Source: Sulfitobacter sediminilitoris
GTDB taxonomy: Bacteria > Pseudomonadota > Alphaproteobacteria > Rhodobacterales > Rhodobacteraceae
Reading direction: 5' to 3'
DNA: 64,000 nt
NCBI RefSeq assembly: GCF_010667575.1
Contig: NZ_JAABNT010000004.1
Span: forward strand, 124,001-188,000
Below the pieces are notes generated by a model, which made no database searches, was not told the origin of the DNA, and worked only from the letters and a program-made list of their open reading frames with translations. Position 1 is the first letter of the stretch. Each line of letters begins with the position of its first letter. Of the stretch, positions 44,374-52,490 are shown one piece after another. The translations under genes were made by a program, and so were the position numbers.

Positions 44374-44936
44374 AGCGCCTTGCCGCATCCGCCCTCGCCC
44401 TGCTTGCTGCTCCGCTCGCGGCACAGGATTTCTCTGAAGGATCAGAAGCCAGAACATGGAACCTCTACGCCGAAGTCCCCGCGCTCTTTGACGCGAAGGT
44501 CGTTGATGTGATGTGTGAACTGACCGGCAATTGTCCCGCCAACTGCGGCGACGGCGAACGCCAGCTTGGCCTTTTGCGCAGCGCCGACAATGTGCTGGTG
44601 ATGGCAACGAAGAACAACCAGCCTGCCTTTACCGGTGCTGTCGTAGACTTGCTGCCTTATTGCGGACAGCAGGTCACCGTCGACGGCCTGATGATCAATG
44701 ACGAGGATTTTCCGATCAACAACATCTACCTTGTCCAGCGTGTCAAAGCAGGTGATGCCGACTGGGCCAAGGCCAGCCAGTTTACCAAGGTCTGGGCCGC
44801 TGAGAACCCTGACGCCAAGGGCAAAGGCCCGTGGTTCCGCCGTGACCCGCGCATTCTGGCAGAGATCGAAAAGGTTGGCTATCTGGGGCTTGGAAAAGAG
44901 ACCGACGCAGCCTTTATCGAGTATTACTTCGAATGA
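44370..44936 (+). CDS. secreted Cys-rich protein 2 of a SCO-linked operon
   Basis: A 188-aa exported protein (signal peptide 'MKRLAASALALLAAPLAA'). Its core 'FDAKVVDVMCELTGNCPANC', 'GDGERQLGLLRSADNVLVMA' and 'PYCGQQVTVDGLMINDEDFP' mirrors protein 1 ('IDTWC', 'C..WC', 'GLL', 'VT.DGM'), with the Cys cluster C-x5-C-x3-C plus a fourth Cys. An extra C-terminal tail of about 55 residues ('FTKVWAAENPDAKGKGPWFR', 'EIEKVGYLGLGKETDAAF') is unique to it. It overlaps both neighbours by ATGA. Periplasmic metal handling with SCO is suggested but unproven. Confidence 0.8.
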   Translation: MKRLAASALALLAAPLAAQDFSEGSEARTWNLYAEVPALFDAKVVDVMCELTGNCPANCGDGERQLGLLRSADNVLVMATKNNQPAFTGAVVDLLPYCGQQVTVDGLMINDEDFPINNIYLVQRVKAGDADWAKASQFTKVWAAENPDAKGKGPWFRRDPRILAEIEKVGYLGLGKETDAAFIEYYFE

Positions 44937-45496
44937 TCCTGCGCTTCGCGATCCTCTTGATGCTCTTCAATGCGTCGTCGGTTCTCGCACAATCACCGCT
45001 TCCATTTGACGTAGGAGGTCCTTTCACCCTGACAAACCAGCACGGTGAACGCCGAACACAATCTGACCCCGATGGCCTGCCACAACTATTGTTCTTTGGT
45101 TACGCAAACTGCCCCGGCGTCTGCACTGCGGCGCTGCCGCTGATGGCCGAAGTTACCGACAGCCTCGCCAAGCAGGACATCACTGTCCGCCCGGTGATGA
45201 TCACCGTCGATCCTGCGCGCGACACGGTTGAAACCATGGCCGAACCGCTTGTCAGACATCACCCCAGCTTCATTGGCCTCACTGGTGATCGTGATGCACT
45301 TGGCGCCGCCTACGCCGCTTTCTCGGTTGAACATGCTCTGGCCTATGAAGACCCGACCTATGGTCCGGTCTACAGCCACGGCTCCCTTATCTATCTGATG
45401 GATGCCAACGGAAAGGTGCTGACCCTGATCCCACCTGTGATGGACGCAAATCACGCAGCAGAGACAGCGCTAAAATACCTCACGCCCGGGAAATGA
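44933..45496 (+). CDS. SCO1/SenC/PrrC-family copper chaperone-like protein
   Basis: A 187-aa periplasmic thioredoxin-fold protein. SCO proteins deliver copper to the CuA site of cytochrome oxidase or act as thiol reductases. It has a signal peptide ('MILRFAILLMLFNASSVLA'), the copper motif CxxxC in 'FFGYANCPGVCTAALPLMAE', 'MITVDPARDTVETM' and the ligand His in 'PVYSHGSLIYLMDANGK'. It lacks the usual membrane anchor and may be fully soluble. It is the last gene of a three-gene operon, so its target could be the two Cys-rich proteins encoded before it rather than oxidase; no oxidase genes are in the window. Confidence 0.92.
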   Translation: MILRFAILLMLFNASSVLAQSPLPFDVGGPFTLTNQHGERRTQSDPDGLPQLLFFGYANCPGVCTAALPLMAEVTDSLAKQDITVRPVMITVDPARDTVETMAEPLVRHHPSFIGLTGDRDALGAAYAAFSVEHALAYEDPTYGPVYSHGSLIYLMDANGKVLTLIPPVMDANHAAETALKYLTPGK

Positions 45497-45502
45497 AACA
45501 GA

Positions 45503-46270
45503 TCAGGTAAACTGTTCGGAGATCAGCCGCTCTTCCAATCCATGACCCGGATCGAACAGGATCGCGTGCTTTATGGAAGGCTCTGACATGATCTCGACCG
45601 ACACCACGTCGCGGTAGCTGTTGCCATCCGCGTCTGCCATCACCGGACGTTTCTCCTGTTCCAGCACGTCAAAGCGCACCTTGGCAGATTTCGGCAATAG
45701 CGCCCCACGCCATCGACGCGGACGGAAGGCGGACATCGCCGTGAGCGCCAGCACGTCCGAGCCAATCGGTAAGATCGGCCCGTGTGCGGAATAATTGTAG
45801 GCAGTCGATCCCGCTGGCGTGGCGACCAGCGCACCGTCACAAACCAGTTCTTGCATGCGCAAGCGCCCGTCCACTGTAATTTGCAATTTCGCGGCCTGCG
45901 GGCCTGCGCGCAGCAAAGATACTTCGTTGATTGCCAAGGCCTCGGAAACTGATCCATCCACATGGGTCGCACGCATTCTCAGCGGGTTGATGACCTCACG
46001 CTCTGCCGCATTCAGCCGTTCAATGAGATCGGATTCGCTATAGGCATTCATCAGGAAACCGATGGTACCCCTGTTCATGCCATAAACCGGAGCGGGCAGA
46101 TGTTGGGTGTCATGCAGTGTTTGCAGCATGAAGCCGTCACCGCCAAGTGCTACGATCACATCCGCCTCTTCGACAGGGACGTTGCCATAGCGCCCGATCA
46201 ACGCCGCGCGCGCGGTCTGGGCCACGGTGGCGCGGCTGGCCGCGAAAGCGATTTTCATGGACTGGGACAT
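45503..46270 (-). CDS. nadK: NAD kinase
   Basis: Phosphorylates NAD to NADP. The 255 aa show the family's ATP/NAD sites: '[20 protein letters not shown]' (GGDG), '[20 protein letters not shown]' (NxGxxGFL), '[20 protein letters not shown]' (NE/D), '[20 protein letters not shown]' and '[20 protein letters not shown]', with 'DADG' near the end. There is a short alphaproteobacterial-type C-terminus. ATG 46270 has GGAAA upstream; ATG 46258 is an alternative. It is divergent from glyA (159 bp) and converges with the SCO gene (6-bp gap). Confidence 0.94.
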   Translation of the reverse strand: MSQSMKIAFAASRATVAQTARAALIGRYGNVPVEEADVIVALGGDGFMLQTLHDTQHLPAPVYGMNRGTIGFLMNAYSESDLIERLNAAEREVINPLRMRATHVDGSVSEALAINEVSLLRAGPQAAKLQITVDGRLRMQELVCDGALVATPAGSTAYNYSAHGPILPIGSDVLALTAMSAFRPRRWRGALLPKSAKVRFDVLEQEKRPVMADADGNSYRDVVSVEIMSEPSIKHAILFDPGHGLEERLISEQFT

Positions 46271-46429
46271 TTGTTTCCGATGCGCCGCAATTTCCCGTCA
46301 GACAAGCACATTACGCCAATGGCCGCCAGCGCTGCCGCCAATATCTTTGACTGCGTCGCTTTCACGCCTTTCCGCAAAGCCCGGTTTCCGATACGAAACG
46401 GCCAAACTTGACCCAGAGGAATCGCCCCC

Positions 46430-47707
46430 ATGAGAGACTTCTTCACCACCGCACTGGCTGAAACCGACCCTGAACTGCTCGCCTCTATCGAAGGCGAACT
46501 TGGCCGTCAGCGCAATGAGATCGAACTGATCGCCTCCGAAAACATCGTCTCTGCCGCTGTGCTTGAGGCGCAAGGGTCGATCATGACCAACAAATATGCC
46601 GAAGGTTACCCTGGCCGACGCTACTACGGTGGCTGCGAATACGTGGACATCGCAGAGAACCTCGCGATTGAACGCGCCTGCAAGCTTTTTGACTGCGGTT
46701 TCGCAAACGTGCAGCCGAATTCTGGCTCTCAGGCCAACCAAGCGGTTTTCCTTGCCTTGCTGCAACCCGGCGACACGATCCTTGGCATGTCACTTGATGC
46801 GGGTGGTCACCTGACCCACGGGGCGAAGCCAAACCAATCCGGCAAATGGTTCAACGCGATCCAGTACGGCGTGCGCAAGCAGGACAACCTGCTGGACTAC
46901 GATCAGGTGCAGGAACTGGCGAACGAACATAAGCCCAAGCTGATCATCGCCGGCGGCTCTGCCGTGCCGCGCCAGATTGATTTCAAGCGCATGCGTGAGA
47001 TTGCGGACAGCGTAGGGGCCTACCTGCACGTAGACATGGCGCATTTTGCAGGCCTCGTGGCGGCAGGCGAGCACCCCTCTCCCTTCCCGCACGCGCATGT
47101 GGCAACGACAACCACGCACAAAACCCTGCGCGGTCCACGTGGCGGCATGATCGTGACCAACGACGAAGATCTGGCAAAGAAGTTCAATTCCGCCATCTTC
47201 CCCGGCATTCAGGGCGGTCCGCTAATGCATGTCATCGCGGCAAAAGCCGTCGCCTTCCGCGAGGCGCTTCAGCCTGAATTCAAGACGTACATCAAGCAGG
47301 TCATCACGAATGCGCAGGCGCTTTCTGATCAGTTGATCAAGGGTGGCCTTGACACTGTGACCCACGGCACAGACACGCATGTCGTCCTCGTCGACCTGCG
47401 CCCCAAGGGCGTCAAAGGCAACGCGACCGAGAAAGCCCTTGGGCGTGCCCACATCACCTGCAACAAGAACGGTGTGCCGTTTGACCCCGAAAAGCCGATG
47501 GTCACCTCCGGTATTCGTCTTGGTTCTCCCGCAGGCACCACACGCGGCTTCGGTGAGGCCGAGTTCCGCCAGATCGCGGACTGGATCATCGAGGTTGTCG
47601 ATGGATTGGCGGCTAACGGCGAAGACGGAAACGCCGAGGTCGAGGCCCGCGTGAAGGCCGAGGTTGAGGCGCTTTGCGCGAAGTTCCCGATTTATCCAAA
47701 CCTCTGA
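46430..47707 (+). CDS. glyA: serine hydroxymethyltransferase
   Basis: PLP enzyme converting serine and tetrahydrofolate to glycine and methylene-THF, the main one-carbon entry. The 425-aa protein has '[20 protein letters not shown]', '[20 protein letters not shown]', '[20 protein letters not shown]', '[20 protein letters not shown]' (PLP Asp and His) and '[20 protein letters not shown]' with the Schiff-base Lys. The C-terminal '[20 protein letters not shown]' is typical. AGAGGA precedes ATG 46430. A strong terminator follows. Monocistronic. Confidence 0.98.
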   Translation: MRDFFTTALAETDPELLASIEGELGRQRNEIELIASENIVSAAVLEAQGSIMTNKYAEGYPGRRYYGGCEYVDIAENLAIERACKLFDCGFANVQPNSGSQANQAVFLALLQPGDTILGMSLDAGGHLTHGAKPNQSGKWFNAIQYGVRKQDNLLDYDQVQELANEHKPKLIIAGGSAVPRQIDFKRMREIADSVGAYLHVDMAHFAGLVAAGEHPSPFPHAHVATTTTHKTLRGPRGGMIVTNDEDLAKKFNSAIFPGIQGGPLMHVIAAKAVAFREALQPEFKTYIKQVITNAQALSDQLIKGGLDTVTHGTDTHVVLVDLRPKGVKGNATEKALGRAHITCNKNGVPFDPEKPMVTSGIRLGSPAGTTRGFGEAEFRQIADWIIEVVDGLAANGEDGNAEVEARVKAEVEALCAKFPIYPNL

Positions 47708-47735
47708 TTAAGCGGGCTTAGGTCCATGACAACCG

Positions 47736-47769
47736 AAGGGTCTGCACGGCTGTGCAGGCCCTTTTTTTT
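47736..47769 (+). terminator. Rho-independent terminator of glyA
   Basis: AAGGGTCTGCAC / GTGCAGGCCCTT arms (one T-G pair) with a GGCT loop are followed by eight T (47762-47769), 28 bp after the glyA stop. Confidence 0.93.
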
Positions 47770-47940
47770 GAACCTCAGAATCTCAGGCATTTGGCACCGC
47801 ACTCCGTGCGCGTAAATATCGCATAAAATGGCCATTTTTAGCCGAATTGCCGCAAAATATTGCATTCCTGCAAGATCAATGCGCACAAGACGCGCGATCG
47901 CGGGGCTACGGTCATGCAAACCCAAACAAACGAGAACCGC

Positions 47941-49563
47941 ATGTCCGCAGATCCTTACGTCTACCAATCCATTGCAAAAGCCATCGCAGCCCACCGGGTG
48001 GACACGCTTTTCGGCCTCATGGGCGACGCCAACCTCTTCATGGTCGACAGCTTTGTGCGTGAATGCGAGGGCCGCCTGATCCCGGCAGCTTACGAAGGGG
48101 GTGCCGTGCTGATGGCGCTGGCCTACACGCGCACCACTGGCCAGGTCGGCGTGGCGACGGTCACCCATGGTCCGGCCCTCACCAATTGCGTAACCGCGCT
48201 GACGGAAGGCGCGCGCGCCAAACTGCCGGTGGTCCTCTTGGCCGGGGATACACCGGCTGACAACCCGCGCCACCTGCAAAGCATCGACCAGCGCGAGTTG
48301 GTCAAGACCACAGGTGCCGGGTTTGAGCAGCTTCGTACACCCGACACTGTGGCGATGGATGTGGCGCGCGCCTTCTACCGCGCAAGGGTCGAGCGGCGTC
48401 CCATCGTGCTGAACATGCCCGCTGATTTCATGTGGCAACAGGCACCCTTCGCGCCCAAAGTGCTTGATGTCTTTTCCACGCCTGGAGGTGTTGCCGAAGG
48501 CGACAGCCTTGATCAGGCCATCGGGATGATCGCCTCGGCGCGGCGGCCGCTGATCCTTGCAGGGGGAGGTGCCATCAAGGCGCGGGATGAAATCATTGCC
48601 CTCGCGGACCGGCTGGAAGCTCCGCTTGCCACCACCCTGATGGCCAAGGGACTTTTCAACGATCACCCCTATAACATCGATATCTTCGGGACGCTTTCGA
48701 CCCCGGCGGCCTACGAGCTGATCGCGCAATCTGACTGTATCATCTGTTTCGGCACCAGCCTGCATGACTTTACCACCGATCGCGGCAAGCTGATGAAGGG
48801 CAAGCGGATCGTTCAGATCGACATGGAACCCACGGCTATCGGTGGCGCCCTGCACCCCGATGCCGCGCTGATCGCCGATGCCGGGCTGACGGCCAAGACG
48901 ATCCAATACTGGCTGGATGAGGCCGAAGTGCCGCCAAGCGGTGTGACCAAGGATCTGGACATAGAAGCGCTGACCGCACATCCGGTTCCCACAAGCAAGA
49001 CAGCTGCGGGACGGGTGAATTTCGTCGAGGCGCTTGAGTATCTTGAAACGGCACTGCCCAAAGACCGCGTGCTTGTCACCGACGGAGGCCGCTTCATGAC
49101 CGAAGTTTGGTGCCGGCTTTCAGTCCCTGATCCGCAAAGTTTCGTTGCGACCGTATCATTCGGGTCTATTGGGCTGGGCCTGCAAGAGGCAATCGGCGCG
49201 GGCGTAGCGCGGCCGGATCGGCCTGTGATCCTGTTCTCAGGTGACGGCGGTTTCATGATGGGCGGGATCAATGAATTCAATACAGCGGTGCGACTGGGGC
49301 TGAACCTGATCGTCATCATCGCGAACGACTCAGCCTACGGTGCCGAGCATATCCAATTCCTTGACCGCAAGATGGACCCCAGCCTGTCGGAATTCCAATG
49401 GCCAAGCTTTGCAGAAGTCGGCACGGCGCTGGGGGGGCAAGGTTTCACGGTCACGTCAATGGAGGAACTGGAGACAGCCGTTGCCGCACTTGCCGACAGA
49501 TCCGGGCCGAAACTGATCGAATTGCGTCTGGACCCGAATGACGTACCACGGATGCGGGCGTGA
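47941..49563 (+). CDS. thiamine-diphosphate enzyme, acetolactate-synthase-like, substrate unknown
   Basis: A 540-aa ThDP enzyme of the POX/ALS/BFD superfamily. N-terminal PYR domain: 'FGLMGDANLFMVDSFVREC' and 'AAYEGGAVLMALAYTRTTGQ' with catalytic Glu. Middle domain: 'ASARRPLILAGGGAIKARDE'. C-terminal PP domain: 'LFSGDGGFMMGGINEFNTAV' with the ThDP GDG motif and 'IANDSAYGAEHIQFLDRKMD'. 'MGDAN' at the front and Asn-Asp in 'ANDSAYG' separate it from true acetolactate synthases. It is probably a 2-oxo-acid decarboxylase or lyase. Start chosen at ATG 47941 ('MSADPYVYQS'); ATG 47914 is possible. Confidence 0.88.
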   Translation: MSADPYVYQSIAKAIAAHRVDTLFGLMGDANLFMVDSFVRECEGRLIPAAYEGGAVLMALAYTRTTGQVGVATVTHGPALTNCVTALTEGARAKLPVVLLAGDTPADNPRHLQSIDQRELVKTTGAGFEQLRTPDTVAMDVARAFYRARVERRPIVLNMPADFMWQQAPFAPKVLDVFSTPGGVAEGDSLDQAIGMIASARRPLILAGGGAIKARDEIIALADRLEAPLATTLMAKGLFNDHPYNIDIFGTLSTPAAYELIAQSDCIICFGTSLHDFTTDRGKLMKGKRIVQIDMEPTAIGGALHPDAALIADAGLTAKTIQYWLDEAEVPPSGVTKDLDIEALTAHPVPTSKTAAGRVNFVEALEYLETALPKDRVLVTDGGRFMTEVWCRLSVPDPQSFVATVSFGSIGLGLQEAIGAGVARPDRPVILFSGDGGFMMGGINEFNTAVRLGLNLIVIIANDSAYGAEHIQFLDRKMDPSLSEFQWPSFAEVGTALGGQGFTVTSMEELETAVAALADRSGPKLIELRLDPNDVPRMRA

Positions 49564-49587
49564 TGACCGGGCGCGAAGTGCGCACCC

Positions 49588-50364
49588 TCATTTTGCCTGC
49601 ATGTTCTCCACCAGCTTGAGAACCGTTTTCCGTGGCAGAAGCGGGATGACCCAGTTCACCATGAAGCCCAGAAGGTTTTCATTAACGGTCACCAACTCGC
49701 CCCGCCGCATCGCGTCATAACCATGCTTGGCAACTGAGCGCGGGGTCTTGCCACCGCCGGACACCAGTTTCGTCCCGTTCAGCCCGCTACGCTCGGCGAA
49801 CTCGGTCTCTACGTATCCCGGTGCCAGCACGGTGACGGTCACACCAGTACCTTTCAGTTCCTGCGCCAATGCTTCGGAAAAGGATTTCACGAACGCCTTG
49901 GTTGCGAAATAGATCGCCTGATTGGGCCCCGGCATAAAACCGGCAGTGGACCCGACATTCAGAATCTTGCCCTTGCCACGCGCGACCATCCCCTGGGCCA
50001 CCATGTGGCTGAGCGAGACGAGCGATTTCACATTCAGGTCGATCATCGCCAATTCTTCGCCTAACGATCGGTCCAAATGCCTGCCCTGCCCGCCGAAACC
50101 CACGTTATATATCAGGATATCGACATTCAGTCCTGCCGCCTCGATCTTGTCGTGCAGCGCTTTGGCCCCGTCCGCAGAGCCAAGATCCAGCGCGAAGACA
50201 TGAACATTGATGCCGTGCTCTTTCTTAAGGTCCGCTTTGAGCGCCTCAAGCTCTTCTTCGCGGCGGGCGGTGATGATCAGATCGCCACCTTTCTCTGCGT
50301 GATAGCGGACAAATTCGCGTCCAATGCCCGATGATGCGCCGGTCACCAGTGCCGTATTGCTCAT
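49588..50364 (-). CDS. SDR-family oxidoreductase
   Basis: A 258-aa classical short-chain dehydrogenase. The start is ATG 50364 ('MSNTALVTGASSGIG') behind AGAGGA; the frame is open to 50463 without homology. Cofactor site 'TALVTGASSGIGREFVRYHA' with 'ITARREEELE' (Arg after the second strand suggests NADPH), 'NVGFGGQG' replacing the usual NNAG, catalytic Ser in 'ILNVGSTAGFMPGPNQAIYF' and Tyr-Lys in 'YFATKAF'. A C-terminal 'LLGFMVNWVIPLLPRKTVLK' hydrophobic stretch suggests membrane contact, as in the DltE/YqjQ-like group. It converges with the ThDP enzyme gene. Confidence 0.9.
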   Translation of the reverse strand: MSNTALVTGASSGIGREFVRYHAEKGGDLIITARREEELEALKADLKKEHGINVHVFALDLGSADGAKALHDKIEAAGLNVDILIYNVGFGGQGRHLDRSLGEELAMIDLNVKSLVSLSHMVAQGMVARGKGKILNVGSTAGFMPGPNQAIYFATKAFVKSFSEALAQELKGTGVTVTVLAPGYVETEFAERSGLNGTKLVSGGGKTPRSVAKHGYDAMRRGELVTVNENLLGFMVNWVIPLLPRKTVLKLVENMQAK

Positions 50365-50455
50365 GTCGTATCCTCTTTCTGTTTCGTAAAAGTGTTGTAC
50401 GGTCGGACATGATTTCAACCCCACCGGCCGCAAGGCCTTGGCGAAAGAACCGTTT

Positions 50456-50851
50456 ATGATCATTCACCGCGTAGGCTCCCGCCCCTCTACACGGCCAAGC
50501 CCGGACTATTTCGTGGGCACCGTTCGCATGGATCCGTTGATCACCGGCCCCTCGGTGAACAACGTCCGCGCCTTGTCAGTGACGTTCGAACCGGGTGCAC
50601 GCACCAATTGGCACACGCACCCTTTGGGTCAGACGCTGATTGTTACTGCGGGGGCCGGACTGACGCAAAAAGAGGGCGAAGAAATTCAGAAGATTTTTCC
50701 CGGTGACGTGATCACCTTCGCCCCGGGTGAAAGGCACTGGCACGGGGCCAGCGCCGATTGCGCCATGACACATATCGCCTTGCAGCAAGAAGAAGACGGC
50801 CGCACCGCCGATTGGATGGAGCCGGTGACGGACGCGCAATATGGCGGCTAG
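50456..50851 (+). CDS. cupin-domain protein
   Basis: A 131-aa single-domain cupin. Motif 1 is 'FEPGARTNWHTHPLGQTLIV' (G-x5-HxH-x3,4-E with Gln in place of Glu) and motif 2 'FPGDVITFAPGERHWHGASA' (G-x5-PxG-x2-H). The remaining 'TGPSVNNVRALSVTF' and 'MTHIALQQEEDG' fit the (R)-mandelonitrile-lyase-like or TM1459-like cupins that bind Mn or Fe. ATG 50456 was chosen because an upstream TTG at 50438 lacks a ribosome site. It is divergent from the SDR gene and converges with the VOC gene with four bases overlapping. Confidence 0.88.
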   Translation: MIIHRVGSRPSTRPSPDYFVGTVRMDPLITGPSVNNVRALSVTFEPGARTNWHTHPLGQTLIVTAGAGLTQKEGEEIQKIFPGDVITFAPGERHWHGASADCAMTHIALQQEEDGRTADWMEPVTDAQYGG

Positions 50852-51198
50852 GAGTGGGTTAGAACGTTCACGATCTTGCCGGTCGGATCACGCAGAAAGA
50901 ACCTATGCAGACCCCATGGCTCTCTTGTCAGAGGATAGATGATCTCGACCTCATTTTGTGTGGCGCGTTGGAACACAGCCTCGACATCATCCACTTCGAT
51001 GGACAGGTGTGGAACCGGTGCGCCAGAGCCGCCTTCAGCAGCGATACTGATCTGGACGGGTCCTGTCCCGGCGCCAAGTGTGACGATCCAGCTCTGATCC
51101 ATCAGGACGTCGAGGTCAAAGAGAGTACGGTAAAATGCCGCGACCTCTTTGGGATCACGTGCCGCAAGATCAGGAACAATGCGACGGACCTTTACCAT
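50848..51198 (-). CDS. VOC-family (glyoxalase-like) protein
   Basis: A 116-aa single vicinal-oxygen-chelate domain with two beta-alpha-beta-beta-beta modules: 'VRRIVPDLAARDPKEVAAFY' with 'RTLFDLDVLMDQSWIVTLG', and 'VPHLSIEVDDVEAVFQRATQ' with 'WGLHRFFLRDPTGKIVNVLT'. The typical C-terminal 'RDPxGKivn' is kept; of the metal ligands, a His and a Glu remain uncertain, so enzymatic activity is not assured. It could be a glyoxalase, dioxygenase-fold or antibiotic-binding type. It ends overlapping the cupin gene stop and begins 12 bp after the next minus-strand gene. Confidence 0.88.
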   Translation of the reverse strand: MVKVRRIVPDLAARDPKEVAAFYRTLFDLDVLMDQSWIVTLGAGTGPVQISIAAEGGSGAPVPHLSIEVDDVEAVFQRATQNEVEIIYPLTREPWGLHRFFLRDPTGKIVNVLTHS

Positions 51199-51210
51199 CG
51201 CAAATCAGGA

Positions 51211-51585
51211 TCAGACATAGCCAGCCCACCACAGCCAAAAGACGAACGCGGCACCCACCACCAGCAGGTTGAATGCCAGCGTGCCCGCAAGGCTGAGTAA
51301 CCTGGCCTTGCGCCGCTCGGCCACGTCGATCGCCTGCAAATGAGCGGTCAGCGCGTCATAGGCCTTGTTCAAACTGTCATGGTTCAGTCGCATCGCCAGT
51401 TTCGGGTGACCTGCCAGCTTTTGCGCATCGACAAGCTGCTGCGCCTTCTTGTGCATCCCACGCGGCAGGCGCCGGCCTGTGCGGTGCAGCATCTTGCCCA
51501 GCGGCCGCTTTTTCACGCCGAATTTTTCCGTCAGCAAATCCTGAACGGTTGCGACTTTCGCATCTATGTCCTGCACTTTGGCCAT
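51211..51585 (-). CDS. small membrane-anchored coiled protein of unknown function
   Basis: A 124-aa protein from ATG 51585 ('MAKVQDIDAKVATVQDLLTE'); the open frame upstream to 52002 is antisense to the esterase gene and not credible. The N-terminal 90 residues are charged and helical ('PLGKMLHRTGRRLPRGMHKK', 'LNKAYDALTAHLQAIDVAER'), followed by one C-terminal membrane helix ('LAGTLAFNLLVVGAAFVFWL', then 'WWAGYV'). It is likely a tail-anchored inner-membrane protein. No family name recalled. It is divergent from the esterase gene by 54 bp and is followed closely by the VOC gene. Confidence 0.75.
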   Translation of the reverse strand: MAKVQDIDAKVATVQDLLTEKFGVKKRPLGKMLHRTGRRLPRGMHKKAQQLVDAQKLAGHPKLAMRLNHDSLNKAYDALTAHLQAIDVAERRKARLLSLAGTLAFNLLVVGAAFVFWLWWAGYV

Positions 51586-51639
51586 GTCGCGTTCTAAACG
51601 TACTGGTAGGCTTGCTGCAATAACGATACCCATAAGACC

Positions 51640-52410
51640 ATGCTGAACCTTATCGAATACGGCGAAGAACAATCTAATCACCCGCCGCTGATCATCGCCC
51701 ACGGTCTCTTTGGCTCTGGTCGCAATTGGGGTGTCATTGCCAAGCGGCTCTCGGACACGCGCAAGGTCATCACGCCTGACATGCGCAACCACGGCCAAAG
51801 TCCGCGTACCAGCACCCACAGCTACACGGACATGGCCAATGATCTGGCCGAAGTGGTGGAGCACATCGGTGGCCCTGTGGATCTGTGCGGTCACTCCATG
51901 GGTGGCAAGGCTGCGATGGCGCTGGCCCTGACCCGTCCGACCCTGATCCGGCGGCTTGTGATCGCGGACATCGCGCCGATAGCTTACGGACACACGCAGC
52001 AAATGATGATCGACGCCATGCGCCAGGTCGATCTGTCCGCTGTGACCCGCCGGTCAGATGCCGAAGCGCAGCTGGGCACTGCCGGGATCGACCCCAGCCT
52101 GCAAAGCTTCTTCACCCAGTCGCTGGATGTGCCGAACAAGCGCTGGCGGCTGAACCTCGATGTGCTTCAGTCCGAGATGGACAATATCATGGGCTGGCCC
52201 GGTGAACTGACAGGACCGTTCGAGGGGACAACCCTGTTCCTGTCCGGCGGCGCCTCTGACTACGTGCGCCCCGATCAACGCGCAGGGATCAAAAAAATGT
52301 TTCCCAACGCACATTTTGCCAAAATTCCGGGCGCAGGCCACTGGCTGCATGCGGAAAAACCCCGCGAGTTCGAGGCGACCCTGCGCGCCTTCCTTGACGC
52401 AGGCGAATAG
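51640..52410 (+). CDS. alpha/beta hydrolase (YbfF-like esterase)
   Basis: A 256-aa cytosolic alpha/beta-fold esterase: oxyanion strand 'PPLIIAHGLFGSGRNWGVIA', 'VITPDMRNHGQSPRTSTHSY', nucleophile elbow 'VDLCGHSMGGKAAMALALTR', the acid region 'TLFLSGGASDYVRPDQRAGI' and the catalytic His in 'KIPGAGHWLHAEKPREFEAT'. 'DMRNHGxSP' and 'HSMGGKxAM' are diagnostic of the YbfF/ABHD11-like branch, with acyl-CoA or short esters as test substrates of relatives. The physiological substrate is unknown. Confidence 0.92.
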   Translation: MLNLIEYGEEQSNHPPLIIAHGLFGSGRNWGVIAKRLSDTRKVITPDMRNHGQSPRTSTHSYTDMANDLAEVVEHIGGPVDLCGHSMGGKAAMALALTRPTLIRRLVIADIAPIAYGHTQQMMIDAMRQVDLSAVTRRSDAEAQLGTAGIDPSLQSFFTQSLDVPNKRWRLNLDVLQSEMDNIMGWPGELTGPFEGTTLFLSGGASDYVRPDQRAGIKKMFPNAHFAKIPGAGHWLHAEKPREFEATLRAFLDAGE

Positions 52411-52490
52411 TTAATGAATTCTTAACGGGTTAACCTGTCGCGCCGGTTCCGGTGTCAGGAACCGCCGACTCATATGCGGGTAGAACGCTG

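Noticed and set aside
43927-45496. Assignment of the SCO operon to cytochrome oxidase assembly
   Set aside because: No oxidase or CtaG genes are adjacent, so this conventional role was not asserted.
47692-48981. 429-codon minus-strand frame opposite the ThDP enzyme
   Set aside because: Antisense artefact; no motifs, and it would cross the glyA terminator.
51586-52002. N-terminal extension of the small membrane protein gene
   Set aside because: It is antisense to the YbfF-like esterase gene and has no similarity to a protein domain; the real start is ATG 51585.
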